Both the position numbers and the translations under genes were made by a program. 64,000 nucleotides of DNA from Prochlorococcus sp. AG-418-C09 (GTDB lineage Bacteria > Cyanobacteriota > Cyanobacteriia > PCC-6307 > Cyanobiaceae). Where the stretch lies: positions 1 through 64,000 of the forward strand of contig QCLS01000003.1 in NCBI GenBank assembly GCA_003214355.1, given 5' to 3'. Shown piece after piece: positions 41,401 through 50,277 of this stretch. The stretch's first letter is position 1; the number at the start of each line of letters is the position of its first letter. Below the pieces are notes generated by a model. It saw only the letters and a list, made by a program, of their open reading frames with translations, searched no databases and was not told the origin of the DNA.

Positions 41401-44400
41401 TAACTGATGAGTTCCTCATTGGAGGTTCTAAGAATGTTATCGTACTGCCTGAAAGAGTGTATGATGTAGGGTTCTGTACAATACCGTTGATAGTAACCAT
41501 CAACTGATTCTTATTTGTAGGTACAGTTGCTGTACCTCTAGTTCTTAACTGGAAGTTTCTATTAACATCATCAAATTCTACAGTTAGTTGATGCTGTGAG
41601 TCTGTTGATAGTGCTGTAATGTCTACAGTAGTATCAGCAACACCAACATTGATTGTTACATCATTACCAACTACATTAGTGATTGCTAGTGGTGTGTTGT
41701 AGGCAGGGTCTGTTGAACGTGGATAAGCATGAGTAGTAGCATGGTTATCTCCCGCACAAGTAAAGGTAAAGGCACCTAATCCTAATGTAATTGTATGACT
41801 GGTAGTCATTGTATTACTAGAAACTGTAAATGTTAGGTCACCTGTTACGGGGTTGTATGTCGCAGCAGAAGGTGTGCCAGTAAATCCATTACTACCTGTG
41901 ATTGGTAAGGCACTTACAAATGTATGAACAGATCCACCTGTTGTGGTAGATAGTTTAAAGTTATCATCATCTACACGAGTGACATAGTACGTACCTACTG
42001 GTAAACCACCTAGAGTTATACCTTCTCTAACATAAGGATAGTTACCTACATTCTGAGTTGGAATGTTGCCTGGATTGTCAATCGCATCCCAAACAATTTG
42101 AGCTAACACAGTTATAGCAGATTGTACATCAGCACATCCACCAGGATCTTGTGTGATTGTGACATCAGTGAATGGTAATAGGTTTTGAATTGCTTGTATG
42201 GCTAAGTCTCTAGCATACTGTATAGCAGCTATAGTCTCAACTGTCTCACCAACGATATAGTCTATAGCACCACCAACAACATAAGACTCAGCAGCATCTA
42301 CAGAGAATTTGTTACCACCATAGCGTAAATCATTACACCATGCGATAACTATAAGTCTTAGGTCTCTAGCACATGTGTCTGCGTTGTAATCTGGTTTAGT
42401 ACCATCAGTTAAGTTAGGATAACTCTGCTCTAACCATGTAATAGTAGTAGCAATGATATAATCTAAGTTGCCTAGTATTAAATTACGGGCATCTTGGAAT
42501 CTATCACCTTGTACAAGGTAAGATACTCTCTGATTTGATATTAGTCCGTGGTTGGCAAATGTAATCTGCTCATTTGATATATCTACGACATTACTATCTG
42601 TACCATTGAAGGTAATAGTCCTCTCATTGATAGGATCCATCTTATCAACAACAGCAGATAATATCTTTCTAACGTCAAGTAACTGTTTACCAACAACCTG
42701 AATGTTAGTTGGAACTGTTGCTGTGTAATCTGGTTTACCAAGTACAAAGTTCTCGATACGAGCTAACTTACCTGTGTTAGACGCGGATGGTTTAGGTACA
42801 AAGAAGGTTGTGCCATTAAATGACTTATTCTCATCACCAAATCTTTGTTCCCACCAGTCATTAGGATCTGGATTAGCACCATTGTAATATGATCTACGTT
42901 GATATCTCTTAAAGGCTGATTGTGATACGACCTGTGTACCTAATACCCTGAAACCAGCTGGGTGAGCAGAATTCTTAAATTGGTTCTTCCAGTCCCGTAC
43001 GTTGATTGGCGAGTTGACCACGTATGAGAACTCTTGGTATCTGTCACTATCGTATAGACGCTGATCGTTAAGATCAAGTATACCAGTAGTACGCTTAAAC
43101 TCAGCAGTAGCAGTGGCAATAGGTGATACAGTAAAGTTAGCGACTGATCTGTCAAAGTCATGTATTTCTCCAAAGGCATTAGACTGTAAACCGAAGACTG
43201 GTTGGTTAAGAGCAAACTCTCCTACCTCTACTTCAACAGATAGGACTCTACCTTTAGAATCCCATGCTTTTACTATACCCTGAGCAGAGAATGAAGCTAC
43301 AGATGAACCTTGATATACTTTCTCACCGATAGCAAATGACGCAGGAGTCATTGATACAGTAATCTGATCTCCTAAGTCTGTGGTTGTTAGGTTAAAGGTT
43401 GCTGTTCCTCCACTACCAATAGAAGGTTGACCTGTTATTGTTATTGATGATCCTGCCAAAGCATTTGCTAGTGTTGTTGCCATCTTGAGCTGGTTACTAG
43501 CAAGACCATTAGCAAGTGAAGGTGCTATAGCATAATATGTGACATTTGCTTGAAGAGGAGCTGGTAATGTACCATCTATCTCTAATAATTGTACTTTTGT
43601 ACCTAAAGGTATCTTAGTATCGTATGGGAAGTTAAGTGTACTGTTAGATTGTAGAGGAACGAATGAGTGAGTAATTCTTGCTTGTACAGCAGGAGTAGAT
43701 GAGTAACCTCTACCTGCATTTGCTATTGTAATTGCCTGAATAACTTCGTTGTCAATAATAGCATCCATAACGGCACCGCTTCCACCTCCACCAATGAGTT
43801 CGATGGTTGGTTTGGTAACGAAGGATCCACCACCGTTTGTAACAGTGAAGAAGTCAACGATTTGAGTTCGTGTGAGCTGTAAATTATAGTTTGTATTAAC
43901 GCTTGGTTTGAGGGTTCTATCATGACTGTAATTGTACGTGATATTGTCTCCACCAAGACTGATGATCTTACCTAGATCACTAGACTTGAGTAGTATGGAA
44001 GCACCATTTCCTGTACCCTGCTTAACTGTAATAATAGGAGGATTTTGGAATCTAGTTCCTGCGTTTTCAATAACAATAGAACTTACAGTCTCATCTATGA
44101 TCTCAGCACGTAGTACAGCATCTATACCTGTACCACCAGAGATCTGAACTTCAGGAGCAGATAAGAAACCTGATCCAGAGTTAGATACAATAACCTGATC
44201 AATAGAAGCATCTATAGTTGTACCTGTGACTGCCTTACGAACAAAGTCAAGTGAGTCAACTCTAAGAACAAAGTCATCTGCTGAACTACCACCTGTAATA
44301 TCCTCACCACGAATAGTAATAAGGTCACCTAGTGAATAGTTTGCTCCACCCGCTAATACATTAGCAGTTGTTACGTCTTGATTGGACGCAGAAATGATAA

Positions 44401-47400
44401 CTTGAATTGATACCCCACTACCACCTGTAGGAGCTACAGATTCCTGTGATACGGTATATGTACCTGGCGTAAAGTTAGCAGAACTATTCTGACTATTGAC
44501 GCTAAGAGTAGCTACACCACCGTAGTATGGGTCATCAATAAAGATTTCAGGGGCAGTACGGTAATTACTACCTCCATCACCATTTATAGCTATATTACTT
44601 ATAGTTCCTATCTCAGGACCTGATGAAGGAACGATAGCAGCAACGTTTGCTTGCTCACCACCAACTGCTGTTATTTTTGCTTGGTTTGATCCTGCGTATA
44701 TCTTATTAGTAGCAGCAATAGCAGTGGTAAACATGATGAAACCACGAGTAGCAGCACCTGGTAGATTATTACGTAATGGTTGTACTCTAAGTGTAGATGT
44801 ATTTGGATCCCAACTGATTACCTTACCTCTAGCAGTATCACCGTCAAGAACTAACTTAGATGCTATAACGTCACCTGGATTAAAGTCACCAAAGATCTCA
44901 TCTAGTGTCAAATCTACAAAGTCTGGCATAGAGCAGACAACAGCAGGAGGATTAGCACCATCATATCCAATACCCGCTTCTAATACTGATACGTCTTCTA
45001 GTTTACCTGAGATAGTAGCAAATGCTTGAGCACCACCACCTGACCTTTCTACACCTGTAAATTTAGGGAATGTAGAATAGTTTCTGCCTGGATCACCTAT
45101 GTTGATACTAGCAATACCACCTGAAGGGAATATAGAGTTAGTAGAGTATGAAATCAGATTAGCAGCTGTATAGTTATTCTCTGGTTCTCTTGCTAATATA
45201 AAGTTAATTGTAGTTGTAGTAGGAATTGCTGTGACTGTGTTCGCTCCTAGGAATGGATCGTTAACTACGCTCAGGTAGCTACCAGATACACCACCATTGA
45301 TATCAAAGTAGAATAATGTGCCAGGTACATCATCTAGTGATATAGTAATTGATATTTGTTCTCCTGTAACTGGATCATTCTCTGATCCAACAATATTTTT
45401 ATATGTGAATACATTAGTATTCTCTTTATCAAAGGTAAACTCTAGTCTCTTACCAGTATTAGATGAGTCAGTGGTGTTAAACTTATAAAGGTGACCGTTG
45501 ATAAGATCTAACTTAGGTTCTTTGACATACACTACACATGCTGTAGTAATAGCAGTATCAGTTATAATACCAACTGCTTTCTTGAACTGGAATCTTCTTC
45601 CTGTGCTTATACCTGTAACTGTGAACGTACCATCATAGTCAACTGGGTTAGTTCCTGTAATAATAACCTCATCACCTATCTTCACTTGATGGGCAGCTGT
45701 ACCTCTAGCAGTAAACTCTTGATTTATCTTACTAGGAGTGATGTAGAATCCATTAACACCACCAATATCGCTAGTAACAATAGGATCTAACTGCTCATTG
45801 TTGTAGTAACCACTACCTTCCTTTGTTAGAGTGACAGATGTTACCTCACCACTATTACCAACGACAATAGTAAACTCAGCACCTTCACCTGAAGAGGCAG
45901 AACTATTAGCAAGAGGAACGTTAGTATATGTGCCAGGTGTACCACCACTACCAGCTAACATTGTCCATTCATCTTGTACTATACCACCAGTCTTTTTGAC
46001 ATTACCAATATCTACAGAGAAGTTTTGACCTGTATTACCAATATTAGAGATATTGGCAGTTAGTACATCTCCATTGCTGTAATTCTTACCTGTATTCTGT
46101 ATAGAGACAGATGTGACCGTATTTCCACTTACGATGATATCAGCAGAAGCATTTTGCCCTGTACCGCCAATTAGAGGTACATTCGAGTAATTACCATCTG
46201 TGAGTCCTGTACCGCCAGTAATCGAGATATTAGCTTGTAATATCCTACCCTTTGAACTAATGATGAAATTAGTCAAATCAAAGTATTTAAAGTGATATTT
46301 GTCGTTTACAACCTTTACATCAATCTCACGGGTGTATTGGTTGTCTCCAATCGCAATATCAACACTATCGCCAATTTTTAAGAAATGATCAGTCGCTGTA
46401 GTGATAGTTCCAGTAATTACGTCTGTAGTCGAGTTTACAGAAGAAACAATCGCAGATGTGCCAGATCCAGAGATTTTAGACACTCTAGCGGAAACACCAC
46501 TTCCTCCAGTGCCTGTTTCGTCAAATATGAGTCTATCGTTAACTTTATAGTTGAAACCTGGACCTTCGATCAGATATTGGTCTAATCCACTTGAGAAGTA
46601 CCTATTTGTCGCAGATACGAATAATGAGTCAACAGAACCACCCTGAATGCTTGGGAAGAAGTCAAAGTACCCAATACCGACAGTTACGAAGCCAATGAAG
46701 GATTCATCGTTTTCTAAGACAATAGGAGTCGTAGAATCTTCCATAGCGAGTATATACTCGACTGGGTTGCCTTTATTCTTTCTTCTTACTAATGCTGTGT
46801 CTGTAGCAACATATGGACGTTTATAGCGAACTGCGTCTTCTGTAAAGTTTCTTTGGAGTCCATTTCCCTTCCAGTTGACATCTTCTGCCTGAGAGTAGTA
46901 ATTAGGTCCTACAAAGTAAGGAAACTTCGGATTTCCAGTTGTTCCGTCTAATGCTGTGAAATATGCGTATATACCAGCTGGATATTCGGGAGTTACGCAG
47001 AATCGACCATTATACTGATCTAAGTCGCCTAATCCTTCAACATATTCGTAATCTTCGATATATGTCCCCATCTTGTCGATTTGTGCCAAATCATTACCAA
47101 CTAACGCATCTCTTTCCGTTCTGATGCGATATGAGCTGATCATTTGCTTGATCTGGTTATATGGGTTCTTATTCTCTCTATCTGCGTATCCGTAAGGTCC
47201 GTAAATGGGATGTCCGTCAAATGACCATCCTAAGATCGGTGAATGCCTTGTTGGGTTTAATTCTGCGTATGTTGTGTCACTTACGTTATCTCCAAGTAAG
47301 AAACGCAACTTTTTGGGATTATATAAGTATCCGTACTCTCCACCATAGATTCCGAAGTTAGCACCTTTGATTGATACACCATTATTACTATCTGCTATTT

Positions 47401-50275
47401 TAGGTGATACAAACAGTGGATCTCCGACTTCATCCGCACTAGCAGCTAAGTTCTGCGTCAATATAGGTAATTCGACTTGGAAGGTAGCTCCAGAACCAGG
47501 ATACACGATATCAACAGTTGTTATACCAGAAGTGTAACCTACACCTCCATTAGTGACTGTAATACCCGTAACTTGCTGTGTACCAGAATCTATACTCGCA
47601 AAAGCAACCGCACCGACTCCATCACCACTAATAACAACGTCAGGAGCACCATAGTAGTTACTACCACCAAATGTCAAGATAATAGATACAATCTTACCAT
47701 TTACGATAGATGGGTAAGCAACAGCACCAGATCCAGATACTAGAGTGATATTTGGTCTTTGATTGTAGTTTGTACCATTGTTTGTGATTGTTATGCCTTC
47801 AGCTTCTAATCCACCACGAACAACCGCTGTACCAGTCGCACCTTGTCCACCACCACCAGATATTACCACTGTAGGTATAGATTGGTATCCTGAGCCAGGT
47901 GCGGACACGGATATAGCAGTTACGACTCCTGCGGTGATTGTAGCAGTCGCAGATGCTTCAACTGTAGGACTTCCACCCACAATACCAACTGTAGGAGCTT
48001 CCGTATAACCAGATCCTCCGTTTTCTACGTTTACCGCAAATAATGAACCAGATACGCTTACAGTAGCTTCAGCAGACAATCCTTCGTATTCCCAGAGGCA
48101 ACCACCGTCTTGTACTGGATCTGGAGTTGTATGTGTAGGTTCTTGTCCTAATTCTGCGGTTTTACCGCTTCCTAAGTTCTTATATCTGTATCCTAGACTA
48201 TTTCTGATTCTTTGGTTAAGAAAGAAGGATGTACCCTTTCTATGGATTGGTTCAAACTCTACAATCGGTGGATTAGTGATATCATACCCAGATCCCGCAT
48301 TTAGAACCGTAATTGACTTTACACCACCAAATAGTTTCGTTTCTACTGATTTATAGGAGAACATTGGTACTCCATTCACAGCAAACCCAACTTGACCCAC
48401 AGGAGTCGGAGTTTTGATAGATTTAGTAGTTGTTTCGAGAGGAATGCGTTTTAGATATCTCTGGTTGCCAGGATCTAGGTCTCCGCTGCCAAAAGGTCCT
48501 ATTTCATGACCAGGTACACCTGGTGACGCAATTATCGCATATTCTGAAGATCTGTAGACATTCTGTACATCAGATGGTGTATCCTCTAATCCTAAACGTA
48601 TAGATGTGTCAACTGACGTAGTTTTCGCAAATTCACGTGTAACTAGGAATGGTACGTCCACACCACGGATAGGAGTGCTAGGAATTAAGATACTAAACTC
48701 AAAATTGTTACTTACACCAAGTACAGTGAATGATGAGTTATATACGTCCTCTGGAGCGTTCAAAATGACAACTCTGTCTTCTCTTCTTAATCCGTGCTCT
48801 TGTTCAGTCGTAATATTCGCTACAACACTACCATCTGCCTTCGGAACGTCTAAAACTAGCAATGTTCCGTTTAGGAGCTTCTTAACGTTGTATACGAAGC
48901 TTTCCCAGATAGGATCTAACGCATCAAAGCCTGGTTCTGATGGTGTGGTGACTTTTGAGTCTTGTAAGTAATATTTACCGCCACTTACGATGTCTATTCC
49001 TCTTGTACCGCCAAATACCTTTAAACTGATCTTAGATTCGTCTCTATTGCTGTATCCAAAGATTTCATAGGAAGAAGTTACCTCAGATCCTGCAATATGG
49101 GGTGCATTGACTGTATCTTGTCTCGCACGGGTACATCCTAGGAACTGGGTGACTGTTTTGTCTGTATAGTTGATAATCTCGTCATCTATACGAATAGAGC
49201 CGTTCTGTTCTGGCCATCCAATAGTAGAGTCGACTGTTACGACGTTTTCCGTAAGGTTAGAACTTAGATCTTCAGAAAGGAGCGTTTTATACGGAGTTGT
49301 GAAACTTCCATCGCCATTTTCCGTATCTACATCTAATTCATAGATCTTTCCGTCTTCGGTAAACACCTCAACTACGGATTTTACGTATATACGTGCGGAA
49401 TTGACAAGAGGGTCGTTTGGATCGTTCTCTTGGAATAATACTTCACCTGTAAGTTCCACAGGGTTTCCGCTTATCGCTGTAGCACGAATAATCTCCCTTA
49501 CAGTGTAAAATGCGTCACTAGGTTTGAATATTCTTTCTTTAGGGTACTCAATAACTGCTTCTACACCAAAGAGCACTCTCATCAAGTACTTAAATGACCT
49601 TGATGTACCTTTAGCAGCGTAAAAGTCCTTAAGACGCTTAGTAACTGTTGATTGTTGGATTTGGGGGTCAAACTTAGAAGGGAATGACTCAGCAAACTGA
49701 TCTCTGAACCTCTGTAGTAAGAATAGAGGTAAAAGGTTGTTTAGGTTGACTACTGTAGCACCAAAAGCATGTGTAGCTGCTACAGATGTTGAAAATGTGT
49801 ACTCTGATAGTAAACCTATCTTGGTAGTGGCATGAAATCCTCTAACACACTCTTGAAACTGTGTTTGGGACTTACTCTTGTAGTATATGATCTCTTCGTC
49901 TATCATTAAGAGACCTTCCTTTGGAAAATCTCTAGTATTTCCTACGTCAATGACTGTTGAGTCTAAAGTCACCCCAGAGGACGCTGTAGTCGACTCTACG
50001 AGGTCATTTAGCTTGTCTATGTTATAATATTCATCTATGTTCTGTATTATGTCAACAGGGTTACCCTTTAGTTCAAGTGATTTAAAGTAATACTTGACAA
50101 ATTGTATAAAGTCAGGATAATCCTCTTGGATAAACTGAGGCATTTGCTCCTCAAGTCTATCCGAGACTTTAGATTTAGATTCTGGCGAAACCGAAGCGTC
50201 AATCGGGTCAACTGTGACCTCAGTTTGAGGTGTGACCCACGACGCAACTCTCCACGACGACTGCTCAGCTGGCAT
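35453..50275 (-). CDS. Giant baseplate-anchored protein, gp7-like N-terminus with YHYH domain (4,940 aa)
   Basis: A single open frame of 14.8 kb, start 2 nt after the gp6-like stop. Approximate domains: residues 1-270 resemble cyanophage wedge proteins encoded just after gp6 (EEQMPQFIQEDYPDFIQFVKYY, KRLKDFYAAKGTSRSFKYLMR), the place of T4 gp7; 640-1000 and 1250-2300 GxGY beta repeats; 1010-1130 a YHYH-type domain (GWSFDGHPIYGPYGY); 2630-3430 helical modules with C..DD...N...GGN (four copies); one YPR module at about 2850 and seven more at about 3550-4130; 4200-4940 further GxGY repeats and a closing beta region. T4 gp7 is about 1,032 aa, so this is nearly five times as long. It probably anchors in the wedge by its N-terminus and projects as a fibre. 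Fibre function is inference. Confidence 0.85.
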   Translation of the reverse strand: MPAEQSSWRVASWVTPQTEVTVDPIDASVSPESKSKVSDRLEEQMPQFIQEDYPDFIQFVKYYFKSLELKGNPVDIIQNIDEYYNIDKLNDLVESTTASSGVTLDSTVIDVGNTRDFPKEGLLMIDEEIIYYKSKSQTQFQECVRGFHATTKIGLLSEYTFSTSVAATHAFGATVVNLNNLLPLFLLQRFRDQFAESFPSKFDPQIQQSTVTKRLKDFYAAKGTSRSFKYLMRVLFGVEAVIEYPKERIFKPSDAFYTVREIIRATAISGNPVELTGEVLFQENDPNDPLVNSARIYVKSVVEVFTEDGKIYELDVDTENGDGSFTTPYKTLLSEDLSSNLTENVVTVDSTIGWPEQNGSIRIDDEIINYTDKTVTQFLGCTRARQDTVNAPHIAGSEVTSSYEIFGYSNRDESKISLKVFGGTRGIDIVSGGKYYLQDSKVTTPSEPGFDALDPIWESFVYNVKKLLNGTLLVLDVPKADGSVVANITTEQEHGLRREDRVVILNAPEDVYNSSFTVLGVSNNFEFSILIPSTPIRGVDVPFLVTREFAKTTSVDTSIRLGLEDTPSDVQNVYRSSEYAIIASPGVPGHEIGPFGSGDLDPGNQRYLKRIPLETTTKSIKTPTPVGQVGFAVNGVPMFSYKSVETKLFGGVKSITVLNAGSGYDITNPPIVEFEPIHRKGTSFFLNQRIRNSLGYRYKNLGSGKTAELGQEPTHTTPDPVQDGGCLWEYEGLSAEATVSVSGSLFAVNVENGGSGYTEAPTVGIVGGSPTVEASATATITAGVVTAISVSAPGSGYQSIPTVVISGGGGQGATGTAVVRGGLEAEGITITNNGTNYNQRPNITLVSGSGAVAYPSIVNGKIVSIILTFGGSNYYGAPDVVISGDGVGAVAFASIDSGTQQVTGITVTNGGVGYTSGITTVDIVYPGSGATFQVELPILTQNLAASADEVGDPLFVSPKIADSNNGVSIKGANFGIYGGEYGYLYNPKKLRFLLGDNVSDTTYAELNPTRHSPILGWSFDGHPIYGPYGYADRENKNPYNQIKQMISSYRIRTERDALVGNDLAQIDKMGTYIEDYEYVEGLGDLDQYNGRFCVTPEYPAGIYAYFTALDGTTGNPKFPYFVGPNYYSQAEDVNWKGNGLQRNFTEDAVRYKRPYVATDTALVRRKNKGNPVEYILAMEDSTTPIVLENDESFIGFVTVGIGYFDFFPSIQGGSVDSLFVSATNRYFSSGLDQYLIEGPGFNYKVNDRLIFDETGTGGSGVSARVSKISGSGTSAIVSSVNSTTDVITGTITTATDHFLKIGDSVDIAIGDNQYTREIDVKVVNDKYHFKYFDLTNFIISSKGRILQANISITGGTGLTDGNYSNVPLIGGTGQNASADIIVSGNTVTSVSIQNTGKNYSNGDVLTANISNIGNTGQNFSVDIGNVKKTGGIVQDEWTMLAGSGGTPGTYTNVPLANSSASSGEGAEFTIVVGNSGEVTSVTLTKEGSGYYNNEQLDPIVTSDIGGVNGFYITPSKINQEFTARGTAAHQVKIGDEVIITGTNPVDYDGTFTVTGISTGRRFQFKKAVGIITDTAITTACVVYVKEPKLDLINGHLYKFNTTDSSNTGKRLEFTFDKENTNVFTYKNIVGSENDPVTGEQISITISLDDVPGTLFYFDINGGVSGSYLSVVNDPFLGANTVTAIPTTTTINFILAREPENNYTAANLISYSTNSIFPSGGIASINIGDPGRNYSTFPKFTGVERSGGGAQAFATISGKLEDVSVLEAGIGYDGANPPAVVCSMPDFVDLTLDEIFGDFNPGDVIASKLVLDGDTARGKVISWDPNTSTLRVQPLRNNLPGAATRGFIMFTTAIAATNKIYAGSNQAKITAVGGEQANVAAIVPSSGPEIGTISNIAINGDGGSNYRTAPEIFIDDPYYGGVATLSVNSQNSSANFTPGTYTVSQESVAPTGGSGVSIQVIISASNQDVTTANVLAGGANYSLGDLITIRGEDITGGSSADDFVLRVDSLDFVRKAVTGTTIDASIDQVIVSNSGSGFLSAPEVQISGGTGIDAVLRAEIIDETVSSIVIENAGTRFQNPPIITVKQGTGNGASILLKSSDLGKIISLGGDNITYNYSHDRTLKPSVNTNYNLQLTRTQIVDFFTVTNGGGSFVTKPTIELIGGGGSGAVMDAIIDNEVIQAITIANAGRGYSSTPAVQARITHSFVPLQSNSTLNFPYDTKIPLGTKVQLLEIDGTLPAPLQANVTYYAIAPSLANGLASNQLKMATTLANALAGSSITITGQPSIGSGGTATFNLTTTDLGDQITVSMTPASFAIGEKVYQGSSVASFSAQGIVKAWDSKGRVLSVEVEVGEFALNQPVFGLQSNAFGEIHDFDRSVANFTVSPIATATAEFKRTTGILDLNDQRLYDSDRYQEFSYVVNSPINVRDWKNQFKNSAHPAGFRVLGTQVVSQSAFKRYQRRSYYNGANPDPNDWWEQRFGDENKSFNGTTFFVPKPSASNTGKLARIENFVLGKPDYTATVPTNIQVVGKQLLDVRKILSAVVDKMDPINERTITFNGTDSNVVDISNEQITFANHGLISNQRVSYLVQGDRFQDARNLILGNLDYIIATTITWLEQSYPNLTDGTKPDYNADTCARDLRLIVIAWCNDLRYGGNKFSVDAAESYVVGGAIDYIVGETVETIAAIQYARDLAIQAIQNLLPFTDVTITQDPGGCADVQSAITVLAQIVWDAIDNPGNIPTQNVGNYPYVREGITLGGLPVGTYYVTRVDDDNFKLSTTTGGSVHTFVSALPITGSNGFTGTPSAATYNPVTGDLTFTVSSNTMTTSHTITLGLGAFTFTCAGDNHATTHAYPRSTDPAYNTPLAITNVVGNDVTINVGVADTTVDITALSTDSQHQLTVEFDDVNRNFQLRTRGTATVPTNKNQLMVTINGIVQNPTSYTLSGSTITFLEPPMRNSSVIIMYFKRSDISGNFQLDQFGDVITALNTTDGVYQGTGYTAGTYNNVPFTNKLSDGSGATGNIVVTNVLDSATFVTDNKYADARTLIDNNAGVIADIAVGLMNKYGTPVDNKVADAANLILMNKDFIAREAVDRMHADIPYTIANKRHFDAYNLIMANKDFIVWEAYYLFKTIDYPGYTHAQGYTEQDCRDDLMDILEAIAFNLLFGANNKVYDASFYYTSAYSSGSVIQGEEQQTIAAVNQMKGLMDKVILNETVSIAGDHGYEQYFEDVTYIYDGCASAKSAISTFVDIVVTAINTDLMIHVNKTEPTLFVEPTGNDEDCVDDVRDVLEAVAINAKFGGNSEVYDAAKYYVDGAHVAGEEIHTIYAFREADKIARQVIANEAVTVVGDHGEIQKYDGGITRSDNQCASARATIHTLMNIVEVAVDTNTMSAFTRTAPTGFNAPGLGDGQCKSDTRDVLNAVATNVAYGGNHTLYDTLNMYFVGSHVAGEEAETLYVFEEARQMVLKAIQQESFETYSHLNLTDKSQYKDPTITAYQSTDATQYNVTNAVYTATSGQVEITIGSHSLEVGTRVKLDDMSLTFKCAQDGSVTHHKYPRSTDWAYRKSLPILSKTGTTITLYVGESPTVNYQITDATYDPATGDMDMEVYNTQFNVSAATYNANTGSMTVNIGSHSMEIGEEIMFRPESLGFKCSMDGNNATKMYPRFGKDPFYDKALKIIAKTNNTITVNVGPSPLVNHTVTGSNYDPVTGLVELTIGNHILKVGDAITITDNSLVYQCLMDFYQTDHSYPRPSDPASGAALTITAVTDTSITIQSLSSTPSTNTSTHRWKPGYVANDAVQSGGGHTHTFQTAVTGAVVIPHGLRSERTLSIDSADYNPTTGIMTVTCENHGLTPTDEIIIDDNSLIFTCQEDSHASDHAYPRGSDPISELWQPITDVTRNTFKVQVLNTAPSTNTTDHIFKAAVAYNLHVRGTTLKISDGGITFTCDAAVGTHTFVSGTTNGITAGNGASGTFTAATGTTYDPLTGLMEVEIGTHSLTTSNTVTFADNSVTFTCAADNHATNHAYPRASDPSSGVAEAITAVSATTITVDVGIAGSSSSTHSYPRTDIVNHTVTNAVYTPADGDMVVTVVGHSMRKGDYVKFDDDSLTFTCAEDGNGSNHTYPRSTDPVSGKWLRIRNVTTDTFKVRVLDFIPSTNTTTHAFVSATSNGLKQKKDQAYDQPLSIVRSSIDRITVNVGIAATNASTHVYSSSLTNALTIGGNYTHTFLSATPNAVKQGYGVREACTAVQATVDTLMDLAYTALNQGNFSGITRTVGNHGDGYETAPTVQISGGSPTTAGSYVPVLAERGYVKSIGIIVGGVGYTNVPTVKITSKTGFNAAATATVSGGALTGITVDEGGFGYNDVTIEIIANPADTITTTATAAAIVGRHLERIVVQETGVGYASTPTLSLTGGSASTAAGTLSAPIARTTGAVTGVSLVSGGDGYKNTDVLGVDAADVGGTVGNSFQVEVETVTFNGTTTGFAATVGGSGYTLPANDRFLLFLNSHIQELGTAYSYSGTPSTINFTEAPKGNMDFYCFYVGQLQDMDSIAPFMNGTKKTFILKKNDQPFSLESDSTQVIPANNLIMFLNGVYQEPEVSYTLDGSILEFSEAPRAGSEVLIYIYTGSDLDIVIEDTYSALDPGDLLQVQSEGDIRRLATIASSSSLDTYEYTGLKPNVAIFQSVVVNGVVVQVNIIDSGSNYEVAPFLIFSGGGGSGAFAETIIEQGSGRVIGIKNLKGGSNYNTPPSVTPYHPIALERTQRDRAVSNGTFLYTTQLTGAIGQQTATIPVLDAYYNNGVGFPTNGELLIPFWNASTSTWGCERILYGSVDYAAETFTVTTNGRGFKNTGTALGFGYANGPESGNFNSSGTNCVITMGSNHNLQTGMERFIRFTSAIGNWPTGSLNGTYKITRASDTAFSISLPVSLTATGTMEILPTIRVYTV

Positions 50276-50277
50276 TA

